Origin: Apoda limacodes
Taxonomy: Eukaryota > Arthropoda > Insecta > Lepidoptera > Limacodidae
NCBI GenBank assembly: GCA_946406115.1
Contig: OX291561.1
Coordinates: 3,154,273-3,218,272, forward strand
Reading direction: 5' to 3'
Length of the DNA: 64,000 nucleotides
Shown here piece after piece: positions 45,101 through 55,310 of the stretch; positions within the stretch are counted from its first letter, which is position 1; the number at the start of each line of letters is the position of its first letter. The position numbers and the translations under genes are program-made. Below the pieces are notes generated by a model. It searched no databases and had not been told where the DNA came from. It worked only from the letters and a program-made list of their open reading frames with translations.

Positions 45101-47792
45101 ATAGATATATAGCATACTAAAAAAGCAAAATGTCGTAAGACATCTAGTTACAAGTAGCCTGTGGACCAACTACTTTAAAAGAGTTCGAAGCCCTGCGTAT
45201 TTAGTGTTATCACGCGTTCCATGCACTGTTTGGGCTTTCCCGTCATTGCAGTGCCTCAGGAATGTTTGTGGAGGCCCTCACAAATGATTTCTTTCCTATA
45301 ATGCGCAAGAGAGTGGCTTCAGGTCAGTGGTGCTCAGGTTACGGGGTAGCTCAGTCTACTGACAGTGTTCGCCGAAAGACTGGACAGCGCATTTTTTAGT
45401 AGGTTCACCAAGCTACATATTAAAATGAGTGTAGTCTGGTGAAACTACCAAATAAACAATAAAATTACATTCCTAATTATTTTATAAATTTAATTATTTT
45501 TAATATTTAATTTCGTGTATGTAATCTAAGTTATTTTGATGTAATTGAGTATTGTGTGTATTAGAGTTTATAACTTAATTTTAAGTTAAATTGTGTATGG
45601 ACCTAATGTTGTCTAATTAAATACTATAAATTGAAAAATAAATATTACTTCTACATAGTATTATATAATCTGTGCTACTACTAAGTTAGTTTAATCCAGT
45701 TAGTAGGCTACTAACTGGCTTAAACTTGGTAGGTATATATTTTTCACATATAAATTTTGTCATTTTTTTTTTAGAAAATGAACATAACAAAGAAACGATC
45801 TACAAAAACAACAGTTATTTACGTACCGTAAACTTTCTCTCGATTTCTCATTACACAAGAAAACAAAAAACATATTATTTTTGCTTCAAAGTAAGCTTAA
45901 TGAGCGGACTTCCAGTAATGAGCGAGCTTACGTGCGAGCTTCATGAATGTTTTATGTCGAATATGTGTTAAGGGTAACTGTGTTATTATAAACCTTGATT
46001 CCATGATTCTCACATGCTTTCATGAACGTTGAAATAACAAAGAAAAAAAATCTCATCCTGGAGTTATAACTCTCTTATTAAAAAGGAAAAACTTAGTCGG
46101 CATGGTAGAAGGGTCGACGTCCATTATTTAAAATACCAAATACAAAATTTTCTTAACTTCAATACTTCTATAGTCTGTGCCGAAGTCAATATTGTACTAA
46201 AACATTGTACATGACACTTGTTTGGAATTTACAGTATATTTCAACACAAAGCAATTTACGAACAAGCGTATTTTTTATACCTAACAGGCAGATACAAATT
46301 CGACTGTATTACACAATAACAGTTCTTTAATTAAATTACGTTAAGGACAATAAGGTAAAAGGATTTTCTTTTCATACTACAGAATTTAATTAAACGCCTA
46401 ATACTTACTACAAAACTTAACAACGTTGTAAAAAGAAAAATGTAGATTCTTAAAGCCGCAGGCGTTTTTAGATTACAGCAAGAAAAGGGTGATTTCAGAA
46501 AAAGTCCTCTCATTACTAGGCCTTCCGTTCAGCGTTATTTTAATACAAAGAAGTTTGCAGAATAAAAACTTGTAACAATACTTTCGTGTTATAAAAGAAA
46601 AAGTTCTTTATAGTACCGACAAAGTTTTCGATGTTTACTTTTTCTTGTGTTAAGTTGCTGTTATAACTTGTTTCTTTGTAATAATAATCAGATGTTGACG
46701 TAAGTTTAATTCAACACGTTTGCAAAGATAATTTAATCAAACTATTATACCTACTTATTTATTTTTGCATAGGATTTTAAGAAAGTTTCATTCTTTAGCT
46801 CTTTTTAATGTGTTTTTACAATTAAGTACCTACTCATTTAATTGATCTCAGAAGGAATTAAAGTAAAATATTGAGATATTTAAATATTAAAATAAGCTAC
46901 ATACCTTACATACTAAATCATTAATCTCAGTTTTATCAAATGTAGATAATAGATAAGATAAGGTAAAAGTAGTTTTTCAAAAACAGCGCCACCTATGTTA
47001 TTTTAAAAGTATTACTAAACTAAGATAGCTGTCATTTTAATATCGCTAGCTGTTTAATAGATGGCGCAACCAGCAACACTCTGATAAATGAATATTAAAG
47101 CACCATAACAACAAAACTGTGACGTTGAGTACCTATAATTATTTCAATCAATGCTTTGAAAAGAAATCAAATTGTTATGATTTCTTTTCAAAGCTATTAC
47201 TTTGGTCTTATTTTTATTATCGACTTATCGTCTTTTCAGTTGTTTTTAGTTAAAATTATTTTTATGCTATTAAAAGTCTTAAAATAAAATCTGATTCATG
47301 AAGGTTATTCTTAAGTAATAATTGGTTACTGTTGGTAATTGTCTAGGGCTTTAAATATGAAGGCAGATACGTGAATTAGTCTCGCTCTTAGCCAATCTAT
47401 ACCGCTCTATTTTTTGTAGCTTGTTTTTATTCCAATCCACAAAAACGGCGTCTTTTTGTTAAACTATTTTATTATCTTATTCAGATATTTCTGACCATTC
47501 ATTACTTATTCTTTTTTTATTAAAATCAATAATAAATCACAAAACCAATTTTTAACGTAACTCTGATGTGCTCTTTAAATGCCAAACGTTACCTACAAAT
47601 CGCTATTTAATTAAGTTCTAGGTATTTCTTTTTAAACTTTTTGTGTAAATTTGATATAAATAATATAAGTATGTATTTAATATGGTTTTTAATTAATTCT
47701 CACCAAATGTAAACATTTGAAATTATTGGATTTGCTGCTGGTCGTATATTTATATTTTAGTTTTTGGAAATTCGTGTATCCAAAACGATTTA
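45101..47792. other. Intergenic; second copy of a direct repeat and a hairpin
   Basis: 45835-46020 is the partner of 40560-40760. 47153-47169 and 47178-47194 are perfect 17-bp inverted copies (GCTTTGAAAAGAAATCA) around an 8-bp loop. A GC-richer block at 45190-45390 may be an old LINE piece but I cannot place it. Confidence 0.45.
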
Positions 47793-47850
47793 CGAAGTTA
47801 AGCAAGCAACGTGAGGCGTAGTCAGTCATTGGATGGGTGACCACCTAAAC
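47793..47850 (+). ncRNA. 5S rRNA-derived fragment (SINE3-like or pseudogene)
   Basis: ACGAAGTTAAGCAAGCAACG followed by GGCGTAGTCAGT and TTGGATGGGTGACCACC matches the internal promoter part of eukaryotic 5S rRNA (AAGTTAAGCAACG, GTCAGTACTTGGATGGGTGACC) with small insertions. The 5' third and the terminal stem are absent, so it is not a functional 5S gene. Confidence 0.75.
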
Positions 47851-48821
47851 CTGACTCAAAATCTCTGTGCAAATCTTGTAAACATAACCTAACTTTACTT
47901 AATGTTAACTTTTTCTGGTAATTTAATCATAAATCATTAAAATACTTACATGATTACCTTTATTGTTACATTCTTTAACTGGTTTTCAAATCACGACACT
48001 GATCAAACCTAAAATCTACAAAATTTCAAATTTACAATGAGAAATATTATACGTATTTATGTATATGTTGCATAGATTAACAAAGCGAAAGACGCGTGTC
48101 AAGGTCATTTTTGTTTACACGAATTGCAAACAGATTCTGAGTCCGGTTTATTTGAATAGTTTTCTAAGCTCCATGCTTGGAAGCGCAACCGTCAATCCTG
48201 GATGGTGTTATGTCATAGAGCAGTTGTTAAGCCAAGTCAGATGCCTCATGGCCTTAAAACTCTGACAGTCGTGTGGCCACTAACTCGATAATGTCTACTA
48301 ATTAGCACTAGGCCAGTGCGGTGAACTTAACATCCTTTCTTCAAGAAGAGACCAATGCCCCTTTATTAGGGACTAACTGCTCGAAGCGAAAGCTAAAAAT
48401 CGATAAAAACATTCAAAAAGTACAAAGAATGTTAAGCTAGTTTTATTATAAAATAGATGATATTCAGTGATATACATCAAAATTTATATGTATAAACCAA
48501 AAGGTACAGTTCAAACCTCCACTGCTTTAGAGAATAATTTGTAACCTTCGCACGTGGGTGATCCAAGAGGATCGTCTCAATGAAGTAACTCGCTTGGACC
48601 GCGCGCTGATTGATGATAATACAATTAGTTCCTACAATCAATACCACGCACTGATTGGTTTTAGCATAGTAAACTGTGGTTGAAAAGTTTCAAAGTCTTG
48701 GACTGGTAAAGCCACTAGGGGGCTTCGTAAGTTTACATGGCATGCCGTACTGAATCCATCAAAGCGAGTGGTTGTGTTCAGCTGCACTGCCTATTTACCC
48801 TGTGCTACAGGATCAGTAAGT
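47851..48821. other. Intergenic, nothing firmly recognised
   Basis: Mixed-composition sequence. Parts from about 48500 may be upstream sequence of the LINE remnant that follows, but no motif is readable. Confidence 0.35.
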
Positions 48822-50190
48822 TACCTACCTGAAGACAGGTGTGAAGCCGTTATCGTACCCCTGAACGAGGGGAAAAGGGTCGCAGTAAGAACACAAAAAC
48901 TGACGCAGTCTGATTCTGCTCAGCATCGTTAGAAAATTCAATGCGGAAGTATTAGTTGCATTAGTGAGATAAGTATTATAAGGAAATATATCAGATGTGC
49001 AATCAGGATTCAAAAACGAATGGGTGCAAGGGACGTAGTCGAAAAATGTTGCGCAAAAAGTCTATTGTGCCTTTATGAATTACGAGACAGCCTATGAAAG
49101 AGAAAGAGTGTTGGGGATAGTTGTGGTCGGCATTGACATCAGAAAAGGTTTTAGAAAAGGATGTAATCAAGTCACCTCAGTTGTTTAACCTATTCATGGA
49201 CATTAATGCCTCAGAGATTTAAAAAATAGTGGTTTAAATGAATTAGTCACTAGTTAAATCTTGTATCGGCAGCACAGGAGTTACAGGAAATTGTATCAAT
49301 TCTGTATGAATCTCTGAAAAGTAATTTAATGAGGTCTGTCCCAGAATCCAGTGGTTAAGGAGAAGGAAAGGAAGTGGAAAGAGCATCAGAATTCGTTTAC
49401 TTTGAATCTTTGTTCACAAGAGAGAGAAATTGTGATAGTGAGTGTAAAAGAAGATTTTTTTTATACCATTAAGGTGGCAATCAAGCTTACAGTCCGCCTT
49501 ATTGAAAGCAGTCACCACAGCCTATGGACGCTTGAAACACCTAGGGCACTACTCGCGCGTTGCCGACCCTTTAAAAATATAATAATTTCATAATGTAATA
49601 GAACCCCATACTTTATTATTTAGAGAAAGCTTTGGCAGGGACCTCATTCCTCAACCTAAGTGTTCGCGGGAGGAAGTTCCTCTGTAACTGCACTGTATGC
49701 GACCATTTAGATTCTAAAATCAGAGAATGAATTCCCTGTCGATGGCGAGCGGTACAACGGTAGAAAGTAGCCGTGGGCAGCATTCCCAATAATTCCTCAG
49801 AACTCATCCCATTGTACAAGCTTGTCTTAAACCGCACATTTAGCTGATAATGAGGGTGTATTGGTTCCAACGCTGTTGTGTGGAAGTGATTGTTGGGTGC
49901 GAAAAAATAAAATATTGCTTTGAAAATAAAACTGTGTGTATCGTAATCCGAAATAGAGTGATACGGAAGCGTTACGGTGTGAAAGAAAGTGTAGTGACAA
50001 AAATTGAGAAAAATATGTTAAGGAAGTTTTGGCATTTTGAGAACATGAATGAAAGAAGACCCACTAAATAAATGTACAAGGTGAAAGTAAATAAAAGAGT
50101 CGGCAGAGGCAGTAAGTACACCTTGGTGAATCTATCAAATCCGATTCCAAACAAATTGAGTCCGTTCTTTAAGAAAAGCAAGGTCAAGAG
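48822..50190 (+). pseudogene. LINE polyprotein remnant (RT and C-terminus), interrupted
   Basis: LPEDRCEAVIVPLNEGKRVA (48822) resembles the RT start 'P..W..A.ivPl.KGKG', and RMGARDVVEKCCAKS and a LFNLFMD-like stretch (49185-49200) the palm region. After an antisense insertion (49452-49850) the end of the protein reads RYGVKESVVTKIEKNMLRKF then NERRPTK and VNKRVGRG (49975-50110), typical of a LINE C-terminus. Heavily mutated. Confidence 0.6.
49452..49850 (-). mobile_element. LINE 3' fragment (recurring family), inserted in another LINE
   Basis: + strand start TTTTATACCATTAAGGTGGC; the minus strand encodes MSSEELLGMLPTATFYRCTA then RHRQGIHSLILESKWSHTVQ and LRNEVPAKAF, the C-terminus of the same family as 41290-42010. 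Confidence 0.75.
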
Positions 50191-50454
50191 TACTCTTTAC
50201 TGATAAATGTGTATTGCCGCATTAATGCGAGTGGTCAAAGCAAATTAAGTGTGCCAGGATCGTGGCAAGTGAATGTCTTTGTTATCTTATTTTCGTGAAA
50301 CAAATGTGAATTTAAAGCCCACTACGAACTATGTATTATGTAAATGAAATCAAAGATTTTGAATGTGCAAAAAAACCTGTAGACATTTTAATTGAGCAAG
50401 TAACCTTTTAATGCTTAGTTAATAAAACTTGCATTTTAGCTAGACTTGTTCAAT

Positions 50455-51495
50455 TTTAGGGTTCCGTGGCCAAAAAACTCTTGAAAATATATTATGAAAC
50501 GAGTATTTGCGGACATGCGAGGCAAAGTAGTGATTTTCGTTTACAGTTACCCTCTAGGGATTGCAATCCAGCAGCGTTTTCAATCCAGTGGAATTTTTGC
50601 TGGTTCGACTTGAATCCAGCTAGATCTAGCGTGGATCTAGCAATTTATAATTTTTATTAAGAAATGCAAAATCTTATATATATATCTACTATCTTAAAAT
50701 TAGGTACCAAACCATTAAAATAAACATAACTATTAACGCTCACTACAAATCAATAAAACTTTTAAAGCCAGTGTTCTAGGCACTATGTCATTTTATTAAG
50801 ACTTTAAATAAGAAATTTTATTTATTTGTTTGTTCTTCTTTAATTTAGCAACGGATAAATAATTATTATTACATAGAATACTATTTATCTCAATAGTGAG
50901 CTCCCACGCCAAACATTTATTTTGTGGTGAACTTTCGCAGATAATATTTTATGTGTAGATTATATCGATGTTGCTTTTCAAAGTATTTAATTTTTTGTAA
51001 GATTTTCCGTTTTATACTTAGTATGCACAAGGTAACAACATAGTTTTTATTACTTTTTTGACTTTTCCGGAAATAGGAATGGAAATTTTACATACTCGCG
51101 GGTCCGCATCGATGAATCCAGTGCCTTATGCTGGATCCAGCAGGCTGAAAAATGTGCTGGATCCAGCTAGATTGCTGGATCGTGGATCTATCCTTGCAAT
51201 CCCTATTACCCTCCAATCAACAATCCATTGTTGAAGAATCAAGGTTAGATATCTTTAAGAACCATGACGTGCATAAATTACCAACCGACTTGTCACTGTC
51301 CTTATAAACTTTCTTAATCTGAAAAAAATTAACAACGGTGGCATGTAAAATAAAGTATCAATAAAATAGTCCATCAAGACCTTAGTAGACTAGTAACAGT
51401 CGACAGAGTGCGATTTTTTGGTCCGAAAAATGTATCAACGCCGCAAAGCACGGAAAAAGATTGAAACGAACCAGTATACAGAATGGTTACGGAAC
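50455..51495 (+). repeat. Interspersed repeat family B copy, split by a hAT MITE
   Basis: TTTAGGGTTCCGTGGCCAAA at the left is the family B start; TACGGAACCCC (51490) is the corresponding end. The 651-bp MITE 50555-51205 lies inside, giving a nested pair. Confidence 0.55.
50555..51205. mobile_element. hAT-type MITE with 8-bp target-site duplication
   Basis: TAGGGATTGCAA (50555-50566) and TTGCAATCCCTA (51194-51205) are perfect 12-bp inverted ends. TTACCCTC flanks both sides (50547-50554 and 51206-51213), the 8-bp duplication expected of hAT. Subterminal GGATCCAGC/GCTGGATC motifs are abundant. No transposase. Confidence 0.9.
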
Positions 51496-51627
51496 CCCAA
51501 ACTAATGCATGTCTACTTCACTGGCTGTTAATACTTTATCTTTTTTATTACACCTATACGTCCTCAAAAATAATTTAAACATGTTATCTCTACATACGTT
51601 TTTAACAAACACATATATCATATAAGC

Positions 51628-51790
51628 TCATGTTGGTCCACTGCTGGTCATAAGCATCCTCTATGGCACCCTAATTTTACCGGTCCTCTGCCTTCCGCAT
51701 CCAGCCACCCTTTTAATGTCGTTGGTGCACCGGGTTGGATGGTGCCTCACGCTTCGCCTTCCAATATGCGGTCTCCTCTTAATAAAAAAT
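51628..51790 (-). pseudogene. RTE-type LINE C-terminal fragment
   Basis: The minus strand reads RRPHIGRRSVRHHPTRCTND then IKRVAG, RTGKIRV and SSGPT, matching the end of RTE-type polyproteins ('GRPPtRWtDDikrvAG.. W....eay.qqW'). Very short and mutated. Confidence 0.55.
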
Positions 51791-51884
51791 CGTGTGTGGT
51801 ATCAAATTACAGGAAATCGGAGGCTGAAAAGTCCGACCCACGCAACTAAGAAATGGTCGCCAGATTCTTAGGGTCCTAAGGGTG

Positions 51885-52140
51885 TGTCGAACTCAAACTT
51901 AACGAAAACTAACTAAGGAGCCCCGTGGGTGTGTCGACTCACGCTTGACCTTTGGTCCAACTAATCTTACTAACTAATCCAATTTGACCAACTAATCCTG
52001 GGGACGTGTCGGCTTACACTTGATCAATACTAACCCTGTGAACGTATCGACTCAGATTTGACCAAAATTAAGTAAGGGTGTGTCGACTCACGCTTGGCCA
52101 AAGCTAACCCTGGAGTTTGTCACCTCACACTTGACCTCCG
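51885..52140 (+). repeat. Degenerate repeat of GTGTGTCGACTCACGCTTGACC-type units
   Basis: About six imperfect units at irregular spacing (e.g. near 51930, 52000, 52035, 52078, 52120), each a GT(G)TC-A-TCA-(A)CTTGACC core followed by a TAACC or TAATCC linker. Confidence 0.55.
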
Positions 52141-52258
52141 GTGGACCATCCCTTTCTTCATAGCCCTTTTTATTTCCTTGTGAAAATTGTGACGTCACAG
52201 TGGGTTCTGTGTATAACGAGACATGTTATACCTATAGAAAATCTTTTATTCAAGTCGG

Positions 52259-52471
52259 TTGAGGTTTGAAGAGAAAGCTAATAATAGTGTTGAAGATTTA
52301 CAACTAGCATCCGCACATGACATGATGTGTCCAAAATGTGATTTACAAGTTCGCCAAAGATTCTACGGTCAGCACTTACGATCTAAGGAACACAAAGAGA
52401 TATGTCTTATTCGTAATAATAATTTACAAAATGTGTCAGTAACATCAGTTGCTTTTGGGTCTCAGGTCTAA
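52259..52471 (+). pseudogene. Single C2H2-like zinc-finger fragment of unknown origin
   Basis: Open frame with MMCPKCDLQVRQRFYGQHLR and SKEHKEIC: a C-x2-C...H-x4-5-H finger. After it, NVSVTSVAFGSQV meets TAA, and the same frame continues GYRIVLPQADESHT. The finger followed by an 'AF..r...Yri' segment looks to me like the start of a longer mobile-element or virus-like gene in which one stop has appeared, but I cannot name the family. It has no exon borders and no neighbours that explain it. Confidence 0.35.
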
Positions 52472-52894
52472 GGTTATAGAATCGTATTACCACAAGCTGA
52501 TGAGTCACACACACAAAATACAAACTCCTGAAGTATACAAAAAAAAATTCTTTAAGTGATGAATTACAAAATTAAATTTTAAAAAACTTAAAGTTGCGAA
52601 GACATTAAAAATAAAAAGTGATTTCAAAGAAAAGATTGTGCAGTAGTATAGAAATAAATATTTATTGTACTTACTAAATTTACAAATTAGGTATTACAAG
52701 TAGGTAAAACTTAAAAATAATAACAACGTTATATGGCTAGAGGGATGCCTTAGCAGTTAATTTCTTAACGATATGGGTTCTAAAGACATTTTTAGATAAA
52801 AAGTAAATATCAATATCTATAATTTTTATGTTATTGCAGGGGGGTAGAAGACTAATACCGCATTAAAAGGAACCATCACGCTGTTTTTCCCCAT

Positions 52895-52970
52895 ACAAAC
52901 GTACCGTAATTAGTACTAGTACGGAACCCTTCGTGCGCGAATCCGACTCGCACTTGGTCGATTTTTTAAC
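52895..52970 (+). repeat. Interspersed repeat family B, 3' end only
   Basis: TACGGAACCCTTCGTGCGCG followed by AATCCGACTCGCACTTGGTC is the conserved end of the family. Confidence 0.6.
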
Positions 52971-55059
52971 TTAAAAAAGGCAAAGGAATAACTCCATTCA
53001 GCCTACGGTGAACTAATAAATTCTAAGATTTCGCTAATAAAAACTAAAACAAAACGGTAAAAAAGCTGTAGAACACAATAGTAAAGTCACGAATTTGCCA
53101 AAGTTGCATGTCTATCATTTGTCTCCACACCATTACATTAAATTTTGGTACCTACTACAGTGAATTGCGAATATGACTAGATTCGCAAGTTTAAAATAGT
53201 AAAAATAAATGTATTGTATATAATAGTCAACGTATAAGTAATGTATGTTACTTTCGTAAGTTTGCAAAGGGGTGATATTTCAAACTTGCAAATTCGGACT
53301 ATACCGTGGTTACCTATCCTATAAACCTTTAAAGATAGAGATTCGCAAATTTGTCACAGTGTGTATAAGAATATTAGACGCACTTTTACACCAAAAACGT
53401 GTTTTTGCGAAAATGGCAGATTCGCAAGTTTTCCATGGACCTGACTTTATTATTCCCTATTACATTGACTAGGAGTAGAAAATACAATCCCGGAGCATTG
53501 TTTAATCCCGGCATTTTGGGATTACACTAGTTTAATCCCGGGATCCCGGGACCAATCTCAAGATAAGCTAAGAAGCTAAAGATGACTAAAAACAAGAATA
53601 TAATTGAGAGGATACAGTTTATTAATAAAATATTTAAGTTTTCTTAACGTTATTATTATAAGCTTCTTTTTGTATTTAAGTGGTGGCATTTATCAGAAAA
53701 GCCCCTTCTTTTTCAACAGTAGGTAGTAAACTGTCGCACGCTGACTATTCCATCAGCGTCTTAACTTCGATTACTCAAAAACTACACCTTCAGCCCTTTT
53801 TATTACAAATGATACAAATGTTTTATCATGGCGATTCCATAAAAGCCACATTTGAACATGTGTGCAAATGAATCAACTGCTGAGAATATCGCTTAGCATT
53901 ATGGCATCGGTGGTAAATGAATGACTCATGTTCGACACTATCTGATGACCGTGGCGAAATGCTGACTAGCCTCAGCAATACACTAACCTATTTCGTCTTA
54001 CAATAACCATGACAATGGCAGGTCTATCCATTTCGCAACTCTGAGACAATGTTGAGAACTGTCCTTGATAAATAATGTTTACAATGCTGTTTAGAATGAT
54101 CAGTTCTAATAACTATGACTTATCTTTTGAAGATAAAAGTGATGTGATATGATATGATCAAAGTTATTGAAATCAGGTTCATTACTTTTGGCCTCCGCAA
54201 GCTAAAAGTTTAGCAGGAAATGGGACGAGCTGAACTTAAAGTTACTTTATACATGACAAGATCGGAAGTAAACAAATACACTTCTCTAGGAAACAAGCCA
54301 ACAATGTCAACTTATTTATAAAAACAGTTAAAAAAATACTGGCCGCTAAAATTTATAATTGTAAGTTAAAACTTTTATCTCAAATAAAAAGCAATATTTT
54401 TTTAATTTTATTAGATTAGATCGTACCTATGTAACGTGCAAATTTAATTAAATTATTTTAAAGCAATATTTAAAATGTAAACGTTTATCCAACGTTAATC
54501 TGTGGTGTCTTTTTTCTTAGACTAGTGTCACTTCGTCACTTGCGCGCCAATTTTTTTTTTCATATCAGGCCAGGAAATGTGCTGTCCATTTCTGTATGTC
54601 TATGGTCATAGCTTAAAAGAGCTCAGTTCAGATCTAAATAAATAAAACATCAATATGAGAAATATATGATGAGCTAATATGCAAACAGACAAAAATATTG
54701 TCATTTTTTTTTAATAAAGGTTACAGACATGGTTTGAGAAAGATAAGTCGCATAAGATGTTTTAAGTATTTTCTATGTATAAGACACCGTAATGGTTACA
54801 ATACTTATACAAATGTTCCTACTTATAGACAAAGCACAGATTAAATCGTTAAAAGTAAGATCATAAACATATTTTTTAATTTAAAAATACAGATTTTAAC
54901 TCTTATCAATCCGGAAACACTAAGGGAAGAAATGTTTTAGAACTTTGGACTGAATACCGCAATCTGGTAAACGGACATCTACTGGATGTACAGCACTCAT
55001 CCCCATTTGATTTGAAAATGCAAGATGGAAGCTTATGAATAATAATTGAGTGCGTCTAA
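52971..55059. other. Intergenic, nothing firmly recognised
   Basis: AT-rich. 53490-53545 holds an AATCCCGG(GAT)CCCGGG-rich palindromic patch. Short open frames (53272, 53680) have no motifs. Confidence 0.45.
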
Positions 55060-55310
55060 CAGTTTGAAATGCGACTGTGCGTCTAAAATTTTGAAAAGCG
55101 AATGTGCGTCTGACATTTTTAAATGTGACTGTGCATCTAACATTTTTGAATGCGAATGTGCGTCTAAAATTTTGAAAAGCGAATGTGCGTCTTACATTTT
55201 TAAATGTGACTGTGCATCTAACATTTTAAATGCGACTGTGCGTTGAACATTTTAAATTTGACTGTGTGTCTAACATTTTTAAATGAGATTCTGCAACTAA
55301 CATTTTTGGG
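55060..55310 (+). repeat. 27-bp minisatellite with an 81-bp higher-order unit
   Basis: Roughly nine units of TGTGCGTCTAA-ATTTT-AAATGCGAC type. The first six stay in frame and read as 9-residue repeats around Cys-Ala-Ser, with a three-unit pattern (ending Lys-Ile, Asp/Tyr-Ile, Asn-Ile) repeated twice. The last units are degenerate and break the frame. Confidence 0.85.

Noticed and set aside
55046..55246. Cys-rich repeat protein or CRISPR-like array
   Set aside because: The 27-bp units are contiguous with no unique spacers, so it is not a CRISPR. The frame breaks in the last units, so a protein is unlikely.
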